Assembly: GCA_019828595.1 (NCBI GenBank)
Contig: JAHQRK010000013.1
Span: 1,271,501-1,335,500, forward strand
Direction of reading: 5' to 3'
From: Aphanomyces cochlioides
Lineage: Eukaryota > Oomycota > Saprolegniomycetes > Saprolegniales > Verrucalvaceae
Length of the DNA: 64,000 nucleotides
Position 1 is the stretch's first letter. Every line of letters begins with the position of its first letter. A program made the translations under genes and the position numbers. This document shows positions 8,512-18,422 of the stretch, one piece after another. The notes under the pieces were generated by a model. That model searched no databases, was not told the DNA's origin, and saw nothing but the letters and a program-made list of their open reading frames with translations.

Positions 8512-10002
8512 TTAAGGCACTCCGATGAATTCGCGAACTTTTGCCTCGATCGCTTGACGAGCCCAGACTAAGGGGGCTGTGTCGTTGTACAGCTTACGAA
8601 CGACCATGTCACCGCAATGAGATACCCCGTCAATGTAGACAACCTTGGAGGAATTGTGAAGTAGGACAGAGCTGTTGTCGAGGCAGAGGCCACGCCAAGG
8701 GTCAAATGATCCCCCTGGGAAGACGATGTTTTCAACATCAGGGTGCAGTCCTTGATAATATTTCTGTGCACGGTCCATGGAGGCATCCACCGTTTCACGT
8801 GAGAGGCCATAGGCATCCTTGCAAATAGGATACCAAACGTTGTCGAGCGTAATGTACTTGAGCTCGCTGAACGGTGAGTCAGAGCCAGCAGTCGTTTGTG
8901 CCCCACCGCCTTCAAGGCACATGGTCCATTGATATTGGCGGTTTGCATAGTCTTCATTGCTTGTAGTGTCCAAGTAACCGGCCCCCATGTCCGACTCATA
9001 GTTGGCATTTGTGCAATTGGTGAATTTGGACAAGGTTCTCAAATTGATCTTGGCCACCTTTTCAAGGGGGGACAAGCCATTTTGGGCGTTCAAATCAAGG
9101 CACACTGACGTGACATTGTAAGTCGCAACGTCGTTGCTTTGGGCGAACACTTGGTATGGATAGAAGAGATAGAACTCAAACGTCGCCTTGTCGAGATCGG
9201 TGACGATTTCCTCACATGGATTGAAGAGGTTCTTGAGTGTGGCTTCGTCCTCGGTCTTGTTGCTTGCGACGAGCTGATGAACCGCTTTCAAACCTTCACG
9301 AAGGGTGTCGAGGCATTGTTGTCCCCCCTTTTGCTTCATGTCATACGCGACCGTCTCGGCATAACCAGGGTAGTCTGTATTGAGATTGATTGTTGCCGAG
9401 CTTGCCACGGCGCCGGCGAAGCGTTCAGGGTGGAAAAGCTTGGTATAAGCCGTGATTTGGCCAGGGTAGCTGCCTCCAAATGTGACCCATTTTGTGTCTT
9501 TGGTCAAATTGCGACTCTGACTAAAGTAGTCTCGGAAGTGAGCGATATCGTCAACCGCTTGGCGCATCGTCAAATACTTGAATGACTCGACAGACCAGTC
9601 TGGCAAAGGCTGCGACTTGCCGTAGAATCGATGCTCAATCGAGACCAAGAGTGCTCCAAGCTTCTTGGCCAAGATAACAATCTGAACATTCTGGTTGGTG
9701 ATCCAGAACGGATCGGCAGGCGATTCGCCCTCCACGTACAAGAAGACTGGGGAGCCAGCACCTTTGTAGTAGGCGTCGTTGACATAGTATCGGTGGCTCC
9801 AGTATTTTGGCTCGCCACCGCACGCTTGGACATTATGATCAAGTAGTTGCTTGTCAAAGAAGAGCTCGGTCGCCGACACTTGTTCAATTTGAGGGGATTC
9901 GGCTTTGATGACATCGGCAAGAAGGACCAAAGGGTTAACATGCTGGACGGCAGTCACAGTCGTAGCCAACAAGGCGACGATCGAAGGCACGATGCGAACC
10001 AT
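8512..10002 (-). CDS. Secreted serine carboxypeptidase, family S28 (intact)
   Basis: A 496-residue single-exon gene for a lysosomal Pro-X carboxypeptidase/dipeptidyl-peptidase-type enzyme, which removes residues next to proline. It opens with a signal peptide (residues 1 to ~19, MVRIVPSIVALLATTVTAV), so the product should be secreted or vacuolar. The S28 signature GGSYPGQ places the nucleophile at Ser178; Asp434 in GGSFDPW and His462 in DGVSHCGDM complete the triad. Several Cys residues and NXT/NXS sites fit an extracellular glycoprotein. Length is typical of the family. The start is supported by a core promoter 12-31 nt upstream. Two broken copies lie downstream on the same strand, one holding the Copia element, so this is the surviving member of a tandem array. 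In saprolegnialean oomycetes such enzymes serve protein degradation outside the cell (family knowledge). Confidence 0.95.
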   Translation of the reverse strand: MVRIVPSIVALLATTVTAVQHVNPLVLLADVIKAESPQIEQVSATELFFDKQLLDHNVQACGGEPKYWSHRYYVNDAYYKGAGSPVFLYVEGESPADPFWITNQNVQIVILAKKLGALLVSIEHRFYGKSQPLPDWSVESFKYLTMRQAVDDIAHFRDYFSQSRNLTKDTKWVTFGGSYPGQITAYTKLFHPERFAGAVASSATINLNTDYPGYAETVAYDMKQKGGQQCLDTLREGLKAVHQLVASNKTEDEATLKNLFNPCEEIVTDLDKATFEFYLFYPYQVFAQSNDVATYNVTSVCLDLNAQNGLSPLEKVAKINLRTLSKFTNCTNANYESDMGAGYLDTTSNEDYANRQYQWTMCLEGGGAQTTAGSDSPFSELKYITLDNVWYPICKDAYGLSRETVDASMDRAQKYYQGLHPDVENIVFPGGSFDPWRGLCLDNSSVLLHNSSKVVYIDGVSHCGDMVVRKLYNDTAPLVWARQAIEAKVREFIGVP

Positions 10003-10013
10003 GAGAGTTACAA

Positions 10014-10033
10014 GGAAATTGCAAAATGAATGC
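10014..10033 (-). promoter_or_regulatory. Oomycete core promoter (Inr + FPR) of the S28 gene
   Basis: On the minus strand, just before the ATG at 10002, the sequence reads GCATTCATTTTGCAATTTCC. It fits the oomycete initiator (TCATTYY) followed by the flanking promoter region (CAATTT). Transcription should start near the A of TTCATT, giving a leader of under 30 nt. Confidence 0.75.
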
Positions 10034-10099
10034 TGCTGCCAAGCCTACGACAAGTGTGTTATATGCCAAGTCTTGAATCATGTCCAGTGTTGTTTCAAA

Positions 10100-10290
10100 G
10101 TCAAACGTCCACAGTAGGGATTTCCCATGCATTCATAGCGCGATTCCCAGTGCTCGGACCACTCGTTTGTGGGTTCCATACAAGGCGAAACATAGCTTGT
10201 GTGACGGAGCCATCGAGTAAATATTTTTGCTCAGAATCTGATGGCCATAACGTCTCGTTTGTCGATTGTCCATTTGTGCTAAAAATAGAT
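10100..10290 (-). pseudogene. Exon-like remnant of unknown gene
   Basis: After an acceptor-like CTATTTTTAG on the minus strand, an open frame of ~60 codons runs to a stop (TNGQSTNETLWPSDSE ... AWEIPTVDV). It is less AT-rich than its flanks and reads like the last exon of a gene, but no upstream exon is seen in the AT-rich, MITE-filled DNA before it. The same TATTTTTAG junction borders the S28 fragment at 7943. No family is recognised. Confidence 0.3.
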
Positions 10291-10334
10291 GGATACCATA
10301 ATTTCAAACAACTCTCAAACATTAAACCCGTCTA

Positions 10335-10552
10335 AATATATGTAAAACCTTTGAAATTTGATTTTTTTTATTTTGAATTGATTGCTATCAATATCTCTTA
10401 TCTTATAGCTTTAATATCATGACGAGCATCAATTTAGGGGCCAAACGACGTGTTTTGACTATTTCAATGCCAAAAGCAAGTAGTTTGGCTGTGTATGGCA
10501 AATTTGTGACCCCACAGAGAGATTTTCCTCTGTTTTTGAATATTTGTATAAT
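10335..10552. other. AT-rich spacer, nothing recognised
   Basis: Low-complexity AT-rich DNA between the exon-like remnant and the MITE cluster. No open frame or repeat worth calling. Confidence 0.4.
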
Positions 10553-10555
10553 TTA

Positions 10556-10814
10556 GGGCCCGTCTGGCAACCGAAAATATTACAATAAATAGGTCCAAAA
10601 TGCCATTTTTAGGCCAAATTCAATAATTTTGGTCAAAATATGAACCTGTTTATCTCCAACAGTTTTGCACCAAATCCAATATTTTTGGTTGGGATATACT
10701 CACTGGAGGCTCCCAAAATGCCATTTTTACCTCCATTTTGAATATGCCATAAATCGTTGATCCCAATTTTGCTGAAAATGGCATATTGATTTTGAAATTT
10801 TGCCAGACGCACCC
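10556..10814. mobile_element. Harbinger-type MITE, 259 bp, TTA target duplication
   Basis: Ends are GGGCCCGTCTGGCAA and, inverted, GGGTGCGTCTGGCAA, flanked on both sides by TTA (10553-10555, 10815-10817), the 3-bp TWA duplication of PIF/Harbinger elements. The interior is rich in AAAATGCCATTTT-type repeats. A second copy at 50200-52977 is the same family in the opposite orientation and is interrupted by a full Harbinger element. Confidence 0.85.
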
Positions 10815-10817
10815 TTA

Positions 10818-10902
10818 TTGAATTTGGCTCAAAATGGCATTTTGGGCCTTTTAAGGGCCCGTCTGGCAATTGTAATATTTTCTGTTGCCAGACGGGCCCT
10901 TA
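10818..10902. mobile_element. MITE fragment plus 45-bp minimal inverted-repeat copy
   Basis: Right after the TTA, 10818-10850 repeats the MITE sub-terminal sequence (TTGAATTTGG ... TTTTGGGCC). Positions 10855-10899 then carry two full 15-bp ends (GGGCCCGTCTGGCAA and its complement) with only ~15 bp between them, followed by TTA. The larger MITE appears to have inserted into, or recombined with, an older copy. Confidence 0.7.
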
Positions 10903-11993
10903 GTAAAAATTATCTTGAATTTTCGATTTCGGCAAATTTGTCGCTGTGGATGATAGACGTTCCGTCTCAACCACCGTTGAGAGCTTGATCTCAACGGGCT
11001 TTGCTGGAGAAAGAGAGCTTGGATGCAGATTCAACTTGAGATTTGAGTAGGGTTCGACTCGTAGTGGCATGCTCCTTGGCAGTTGAGGATTCAACTTTTG
11101 CCAGGAATTCACCAGCAATGGCTGGAGTACACACGATTGCTTGGTTGTCTGTCCACCTCTTGAAAATATTTCAAATGGGAGTTCTCCGTTTAAGGAGACA
11201 GTCGCGAAGATGAGCAAAAAGATTTGATTGCATCAGGCACCCAAGTCACGAAACTTTGGAGCTTTTCCACGCTGACTGCCTTTCTTGTTTGGATTCCACC
11301 TGATGGACTGATTTGTTGTTGTCCAGGACATAAAAAGTCCTCCGGGTGGGAAAGAAATGTAACTTCATACTTGAAAATATTCCTTATGGATATAGATATA
11401 TGTTCTGTGTATAGTTCGTTGCAAAGAGCTCAAACGCCATGGCCGTTTCGGAGGATTCAACCCCTCCCCCCGCAGCATGAATATTCAATTTACGCCTATA
11501 ATAGAGGGGGGAAATAGCATCCAAATTTGCAGGAAATCGCCTGGAAACATCAATAAACAATAAAATGTTCGACAGGCGCTATGAAATGACAATCGAAAGG
11601 GGGGATGGAATCGCATTATCCCCTCGACGAGTACAATGGTAGACCCTCCGGGGGGCGATGGTACAACTCACGAGTTCAAACACACAACGATCAGTCGGGC
11701 TACAAGGCGATCTACGATCCGCGCCAGCCAGATCGCGTTTGCGTCGACGGGAGTTCGCATTGAAACCGATGTCATTGGCCATATTGAAGTCGATAGCTCC
11801 GCGCTCTGGAACGCTCAAACGCAACGTTTGCTCCAAAATTTCCTGAGATATCTGAGGCCGAAGATGTGAAAGGGCAAGGGAGGTTTCAATGTCGTTGGTC
11901 ATTTATTTTGATTTTGATAGACAGTTTTGAGCAAGTAGGAAGGCATTGAGGGCTCAACAGGACATCAAGATTCTTCGATGATTCCCATAAAAA
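10903..11993 (-). other. Possible intron-containing or decayed gene, unresolved
   Basis: Several minus-strand frames look coding (11579-11902 starting MTNDIETSLALSHLRPQISQ; 10900-11217; a shorter block near 11260-11330), but no combination of GT-AG introns gave a convincing single model. No domain is recognised. It could be a decayed gene beside the MITE cluster. Confidence 0.25.
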
Positions 11994-12723
11994 TTACTGT
12001 ATTTGTTCCTTTCTATCTTTATCTAACGGTCTTGAATCCTCGACAAGCTCAAAGTTGGGCTCCAACAAGTCATATTTCATCAAGGGCTCAATGGTTGGGA
12101 TGTCAAAGGGCCACTCGTGGAATTGCCCTTTGATTGCCTTTGGTTCGACTCGATTGTCAAAATCAATGTAGTGAAAGTGCTCAATGAGCAAGTCTCGTTC
12201 ATTTGATGTCCACACTTCGGGCTGGACTTGGCCATACATGTTGACTACTTCTCGAGGCATGGGGAGTTGAATGTTGAGCTCACTCTTGATTGAACCGCTT
12301 GGTGGAGAGGGGCATGACAAGAGAGCCCAGTAAATGCACTGGGATGTGGCGGCTGCAGAATGCCCCGTGACGAGCGTGCATGTGGCAGTCAGGGGCTTTG
12401 CAAATCCGTCCCCCGCCATGGCGTACGCATTTCCCCTTGGCGTGGGCTTGTTTAGTGCAGCCAATTTCAGTGCATAACCGCTTGAGTCCAGCCATGGCAT
12501 GTCGAGAGCAGAAATTGCCCACGCGTTGGTTCATCGTGCAGTTTTCGTGCTGGCATTGTCGTCGACCGCCATGGCGGACACAAAGACTACGTGCGTATAC
12601 TTGGTTGGCGCAATCCGCGACAAGACAGCGCGATCGCCGTCGGTGAAAGATGCATTTCCACGAGCCTGGCATGACGGGGCTTTCGCAGTCGTTGAAAAAA
12701 CAGGTCGTTGCGTGCTTGGACAT
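11994..12723 (-). pseudogene. Cys/His-module (WRKY19-like) protein, frameshifted copy
   Basis: From the ATG at 12723 the frame encodes five tandem C-x4-C-x9/10-C-x2-H modules: FNDCESPVMPGSWKC, VADCANQVYARSLC, HENCTMNQRVGNFC, EIGCTKQAHAKGKC and APDCHMHARHGAFC, each closed by a His. They match the paralogues at 15294, 18423 and 21458. The frame ends at 12280 after HIPVHLLGSLVMPLS and a short unrelated tail. The usual acidic C-terminal region continues in another frame to 11994 (LIEHFHYIDFDNR, compare LHYVDFDQ at 15294), so one indel near 12290-12310 breaks the gene. A truncated protein with all five modules could still be made. Oomycete annotations often call this family WRKY transcription factor 19-like, but no WRKYGQK sequence is present. 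Zinc binding and DNA or protein contact are plausible, unproven roles. Confidence 0.75.
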
Positions 12724-15266
12724 GACGTTGAGAATTGAAGAATGGACAAGACAACGACGCTGGTATCGCAGGGGATTGTTGTCGGTGTTGTAGCATCCGC
12801 CTGATGTACGCTTTCTAGTCGGAGGCCGGCGTCACCAGCGTGGGCGCAAAGGACACCCTAGGGGGCGGAGGACCCTACAATCGGACACATCTTGGAGACA
12901 AGCTTCTCGCATTGTAACAATCACACGCGCGAGCACAAACCGCAACATCCTTGTCACTTTGGTCAATCATGAATATCACCAAGGGGGAGACGTCACGTGG
13001 TCCTTAGTGGATTTCACGTTTGCTACGAGGCGTACGAGAGCGTCATTGATTCCAGTTCTTGTTCAAAAGGGGACCAGGCGATTCATCAAAAATAAATCCA
13101 CCCCTTGGATGAAAAAATCCTGGGAAAAATATCTCTCTATCAAGTCTTCCCCCGCCTCACATTTCTTTGAAACATGGTGACGCCCTGGGTGGAGCCCCAA
13201 GTTCTAGGAACTTTCGCACGCCACACAGCCCTGCTCTGACTATCGCTTCGTATAATACGTATAATTCATTGTACAGTACAGTCCATTTTCACACTTGTAC
13301 TGTACACATGTACTATTGTGTACATGTACTTATTAATGAAGCTGCATCCAGTTTGAAGTTGATCGGAAAGTCATTGGCATCGAAGATATGACATCCAACG
13401 TTGGTAATTTATCTATATACTAGTATATAGAGACGATGCACTCTATGCGTCATCATGCACACGCAGCGACAGGCAGGAAGATTTCTCTAGCGTGTATCAG
13501 ATGTTTCAAAAAATATATTTGTCCAGCCAAAATGAATTATTTTTGTCCAATCAAGTCATGGTAGGTGTGTGACTGCCAAGATTCATCTTTCCATCGCCGT
13601 CTTTGACTTCAAGTGCACAAAGACTGCCTCTAAACAGATTATTTCCTGCAAATTGCCGAGCAAATCGTTTACAGGAAAGAGTTAACGGGTGTTTTACTCA
13701 TTTGTACACAAAAAAGTTTTCTCTTAGTTAAAGTATTTGTGTACCTATTGTGCTAATCGATTGGATTGTACACTGTATTATACAAGCACAAAAATACGTC
13801 CATATGAATACTGCAGTACTAGTATACGAAGCCAGAGCCTCTGACGGCCCAAGCGTAATCGTAATGATGCAACATTTGACAAATTCAACGTGGTAATGTT
13901 CAGTAATCCCACGGTCGTCCAATATTCAGAAAGCTCCATGTGGCATGACAACTAATCATGCCGATGTTACATTCCAGTCCAGAAGAAGTGATTAATTGTC
14001 ACTTGATTAATTGTCACTTTGCCTGGCTTTCTATCCCTGTCTCAATGGAATGCTCTCAATACCGACCTATTTACAGAGACTCCGATGGAATTATTGAGAC
14101 GAAAAAGAGTCAAGACCGTGCGCTTTCCAATCGATCACATCTTGAGTTTGGCGATTTACCGTAATTGATTCTTCGTCCGTAGAGGACTCGGTGACGCGCC
14201 ACAATGTGGCTCACGCGGATTTTCAACACATCCCCCGAGAAATTCCACGATCCACCAATTTGTTCCGTATGGAATTCCAAATAAATTGCACAGTGCACTG
14301 AAATATTGTTTGATCTCTATTTTGTATGTGAAGGAGGTAGTCTCTGTAATTGCATCTCAAAATTTCAGATGTAATGAGATATTTTGAATTCTTCACGACC
14401 CGTCATCTTGAGTGAACAAAAACCTCGCACTGCATTGCACACCGTTGTGTCAACGTATGGCTCACGACCAGTCTGAAATGTTTCGTAGAGGGATCCCACT
14501 CGGCACGCAAACGTCTTTTCTATTTTTGGTCGCGTCTCTGATTTCTGTCTCGGTAAATCACGAAAAATACTCACCTCCACATAAATTCCTTCAATATTTC
14601 TCTTGTACAAAATTGCAGTCTGCTTCTATATTTTTGACGGCATATGGGACAAGAATTTGATTTTGATACAAACTGGAAGTCATGTCCGGTCTTACACAGT
14701 CGAGACTGTCCACCTCTTTGCAAATCCACACGACTTGTGGCTTCAAATCAACAAGAGATTTCCACCTCTTCCGGTATGGTCAGCTCACCACAGAGTACTT
14801 TGTACTGTGTGAAGAAGGCAATGGGAGGGGAAGAAGGGGACGGCATGGGCGGAGGAGCACTGCTGGGGTCAAAGACTCGTCACTGACTGGCATCTATAAA
14901 CTCTACAGTATTTATGCAAATACAGTGTGCACAGTGGTCACACGCGAGAGAGTAGATTTCGAACTCCAACTTTGTCGTTGGCCGTTTGGAGCCAACTCGT
15001 CATTACACCCTTGGGAAAGAACGCAGCTACGTGGTTATGCAATGGCGAAAATCAACTTTGCGAATCTTGGAGGGACTTTTAAGAGCGCTGTAAGTCACGA
15101 GCCATGCTATCCAATATCATCCGTGCTCTTGACTCTGGATAGTCCCGACACAGACGTGGAGAAAATTCCAACGCATGACAGGCTGTGTAACACTGAAGAG
15201 TGTGTCCATCATCTGGCGAGCTTTCCTCCAAAAGTTGGCTCTGTACCTATCATGACCTACGTACAA
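12724..15266. other. Intergenic region between two divergent Cys/His-module genes
   Basis: About 2.5 kb with no convincing gene. Around 13250-13340 there are dense short inverted repeats of the GTACA/TGTAC kind. Many short open frames (e.g. 14682-15281) overlap and lack a recognisable domain. It probably holds the promoters of the divergent genes at 12723 (minus) and 15294 (plus). Confidence 0.4.
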
Positions 15267-15280
15267 GTCACTCATTTTTA
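15267..15280 (+). promoter_or_regulatory. Oomycete initiator before the 15294 gene
   Basis: GTCACTCATTTTTA lies 14-27 nt before the ATG and fits the oomycete Inr (TCAYTYY followed by a T-rich flank). Predicted start is near A15270, giving a leader of ~24 nt. Confidence 0.65.
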
Positions 15281-15293
15281 AATTCACACCAAC

Positions 15294-16004
15294 ATGACCA
15301 AGTGCTTCTTTAACGACTGCGAGAGTCCCGTCCTCCCTGGATCGTGGAAGTGTCTCTTCCACCGCCGTCGGTCTCGCTGCCTTATCGCAGATTGCGCCAA
15401 CCAAGTGTATGCACGTAGCCTCTGTGTCCGTCATGGCGGACGTCGCCAATGCCAGCACGAAAACTGTACGATGAACCAACGTGTGGGTAACTTTTGCTCG
15501 CGGCACGCAACTGCTGGGCTCAAGAAGATGTGCTCCGAGCCTGGCTGCAACAAGCAAGCTCACGCTCGCGGCAAATGCGTTCGTCATGGAGGTGGTCGTC
15601 TGTGCAAAGCTGCCAATTGCGCCATGCATGCTCGACACGGCGCGTACTGCAGCCGTCACATCTACCTGGAAAGTGGCGACGACACCTCGACTTTCTCGGC
15701 TCCAGAGCCAATGCCACACATCGGAAACCCAATGCCAGCCGCACCCAAGCCTGCTGTACAAGACGCAGCTCTCGACAGCTCGATCCTAATGCAGCTGATG
15801 CATTTTGGCGACAATGTTGAGCAGCTCCACTATGTCGACTTCGATCAGGCTTTGCCCATGCCTGATATGCTCATGCCCAAGCAAGAGTTTCTCGGCGATG
15901 TCTGCGTTGAAGAAATGCTCGGTGACCTTGCCGACATCATCTTTAAAACCCCAGCAGACTTCCCCGCGACGATTCCAATGATGGGCATGACCCGTCATTA
16001 TTAA
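15294..16004 (+). CDS. Cys/His-module (WRKY19-like) protein, 236 aa
   Basis: Single-exon gene with a start at MTKCFFNDCESP right behind an initiator. Residues ~4-123 hold five tandem modules of the form C-x4-C-x9/10-C-x2-H; modules 2 and 4 end in CVRHGG. The pattern is regular enough to predict five small zinc-binding units. The C-terminal half (~125-236) is acidic and Met-rich with a family block LDSSILMQLMHFGD ... LHYVDFDQ, which may be a contact or activation segment (inference). Paralogues at 11994, 18423, 21458 and 25614 keep the modules almost unchanged while the tail varies. Such proteins are called WRKY19-like in oomycete genomes, but the WRKY core is absent here, so DNA binding is not shown. 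No signal peptide is seen, so a nuclear or cytosolic site is likely. Confidence 0.85.
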   Translation: MTKCFFNDCESPVLPGSWKCLFHRRRSRCLIADCANQVYARSLCVRHGGRRQCQHENCTMNQRVGNFCSRHATAGLKKMCSEPGCNKQAHARGKCVRHGGGRLCKAANCAMHARHGAYCSRHIYLESGDDTSTFSAPEPMPHIGNPMPAAPKPAVQDAALDSSILMQLMHFGDNVEQLHYVDFDQALPMPDMLMPKQEFLGDVCVEEMLGDLADIIFKTPADFPATIPMMGMTRHY

Positions 16005-16616
16005 AAACACATATAAATATTTATAATTGTAGAGTATTTTTGGACTTTCATGTGTTTTTATTCTTGGCGCGAAGATTATTGTAGCCTAAGCCTCCCCGAT
16101 CGACCAGAATGGAGAACTAAACAGTTGCTGCCTGATGTCACAGTGGACGTGTTCGAATATTTTCTATTTGTCTCACCAATATTTAATAATCAATTTTCAA
16201 GAGCTCACCAGTCTATTTATAGAGACGGCAAAGTCAATCAGAAGTGCTTCATGGAGCAAAGCGACTCGCCCTTTCCAGGCTGAAATCCTTGTCGATAGCT
16301 TTATTGCACATGCAATTGATAGAAAGAACGACGGGCAACCAAAGATGCATAGTGTTTCTTGATCATGAGTTTCTTGGGTTCCTGTTTTGGAGATATATTG
16401 AGACGATTACAGGAGACGGTATAGTTTGGAAGTAGTGTTCGACGCCGATACAGTGAGTTAGCAAAAACTCATATTTGGGGTGCAGTATTCCTCCATCTGG
16501 AATCCAAAGAGTGTAAAGACAATCTAGATTCACGCAGGCTGGGCCATCTCATGGTTTCTATTTTAGTCAACCAGTGAGACAACATAAACAGAGCCGTTTA
16601 TCGGCAACTATCAGAG
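16005..16616. other. Spacer, no gene recognised
   Basis: AT-rich 3' flank of the preceding gene, then sequence with only short overlapping open frames. Nothing supported. Confidence 0.4.
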
Positions 16617-16928
16617 AATCCGAAAGAAAGCTGAAAAGTCAGATAAGTCTACCAAAAGTCAGTAGCGTGTCTCATGCCACATGGGATGACTATTTAACTT
16701 GAATTATATATAGAAGTATGTTAACCGACTTGCAAGCTTCGTCCAGGTTTTCTTTTGCAATGCCTGACCCTCACCCCACCGGTGAACCCCTTCGTGAAAG
16801 GGGTTTCACAATTGTTAACAGCGCGGGCACGCGCTGTCAACTGCGAAACCCCCGAGGATACCCAGATAGGCACGTGTGTTTCTGACTTTTGATACACCTA
16901 TCTGACTATTCAGCTTTCTTTCGGATTA
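16617..16928. repeat. Inverted-repeat element (MITE-like) with internal hairpins
   Basis: 16617-16669 and 16881-16928 are imperfect inverted repeats sharing AATCCGAAAGAAAGCTGA, then GTCAGATA and AAAAGTCAG. Between them lie two strong hairpins: one around 16787-16812 (ACCCCTT paired with AAGGGGT) and one around 16820-16841 (ACAGCGCG paired with CGCGCTGT). No coding capacity. A non-autonomous element is the simplest reading; no clear target duplication was found. Confidence 0.5.
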
Positions 16929-16952
16929 TTCATATGCCCCGTTTATCTTCCT

Positions 16953-16981
16953 CTTTTCCGTCAGGAGTCCTGACGGAAAAG
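16953..16981. repeat. Perfect hairpin, 13-bp arms
   Basis: CTTTTCCGTCAGG, AGT, then the exact complement. It lies just outside the inverted-repeat element and may be part of it or a separate fold-back. Confidence 0.6.
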
Positions 16982-18403
16982 AGTGAGCATCTTTCTTGGT
17001 GCTCCCGAGGTTGGGCGTCCTTGCGTAAGAGCGATATATGTTTGTTACCATTCGACCAAGATTTTGACTTTACATCCCGTGGGAATGGTTATCAACGTTG
17101 TTGGCTTCTCTTTCCCTTCCTATCGCTTGATATTTCTCGTTCATACGACATGACAAGTAAACCCCATGGAGGATTAAGTACCGCGTTGCTTTTTATATGT
17201 CGACCATGACAAACTATCCACCAGGAAATTTACTCTTCAGAAACTAAACTTCCAAGTCAAATGTATACCTCATTCGAGCATAAAATTCTACAAAAAATAT
17301 ATTTAATTTCAGAGGATTCGTTTAATGGAATATTACTCATTGCATGACTTAGATATTATACTTTATATATTCATATCTATTGAGGATAATGTTTTATAAA
17401 TATTAATTTTGACAGTATATGTTCGTTTGCATTTTCCTCTGCAAACTTTCTGTATTATTTTGCACACTCTCATTCTCACCGCACGTCTCGACCACTCATG
17501 GAAAGGCCTGGCGATACCAAAGACTGGTGTAGTCTTGGCGTCATCACTGACCGGCCCTGGCCTCTGTTGCACTTCAAAGATGCTGCAAACATATTTTCAG
17601 GTCACCAAGAGTCCATGTTTCCCTCAGCACAAAATCCATCGCCTTAAAATTCCATCACATGTAGCTCCACTTCTCACTCCCCCGCCCTTGAAGCTCCAAT
17701 TGAACCTCTACAAAACACACCAGACCGAGCTGACGATAGGCTCTCGAGCCCACAAAATCTCTCTCCATTGAATCTACAGTGTATCCTCAATAGAAAGATA
17801 TGAGAGTCTGGTCGGGGAATGTCGGTGTCGATGTCTGTCAGTGTTTTACGATAAATCCAGCCCTCTGATTGGCTAATTTGTCATTTCCGGATAATTAACA
17901 GGTTTGCGTCTGTCGATGTTTCCGGATTATCTCAAGCATCGATGCAGTTTCCCAGGCACTTTTTCAGAAAAAAACGAAGAATTAATCACAGAAAATTTTG
18001 AAAAAGTAACACGAAGACGTCCGGATATAATCGATGCCCAGACATCGACATTGACGATTCCCGACCAGCCTCTGATGGTTGGCGTAGACGCAGACTTTTC
18101 CGGCCCCGTTGCTGCATCGTGGGATGTTGTGCTGCGGTTTTGCAAGAAAGAACTTGTGCTCAAGGCACAAACTCACAAAAATAGATATTGGTGAGCTCAA
18201 ATGTCTAACCTTTGAAACAAGGTGAGACATTTGAATCATCTAATAAACCTTGGCGACACTGCCAGCTGGCTAGCGGCACTTCTTGGAGCTGCTCCTTTGC
18301 CGTGGGACGTTGCGGCTCCTCCATGAGTTACACGCACAGATGTCTCGTGGAGGGAACTTTGAGTCCTCTACCCTCGCGTTTCATCCAACGTTGAGGGATG
18401 CAA
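16982..18403. other. Intergenic, no convincing gene
   Basis: Open frames at 17409-17771 and 17904-18194 lack recognisable domains and good context. The last ~200 nt lead into the promoter of the 18423 gene. Confidence 0.4.
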
Positions 18404-18417
18404 TCACTTTTCATATT
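18404..18417 (+). promoter_or_regulatory. Oomycete initiator before the 18423 gene
   Basis: TCACTTTTCATATT lies 6-19 nt before the ATG and matches the Inr pattern seen before the paralogue at 15294. Confidence 0.6.
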
Positions 18418-18422
18418 GAAGC

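Noticed and set aside
9139..9585. 148-aa plus frame inside the S28 gene
   Set aside because: Antisense shadow of a well-supported peptidase with catalytic motifs.
12531..12749. Alternative minus frames and antisense frames over the Cys/His-module genes (also 15117-15761, 18411-18845, 25359-25955)
   Set aside because: They mirror the repetitive Cys/His code on the other strand and contain no domain.
17363..18194. Possible gene from frames at 17409-17771 and 17904-18194
   Set aside because: No domain, no in-phase introns and no promoter; composition like the spacers.
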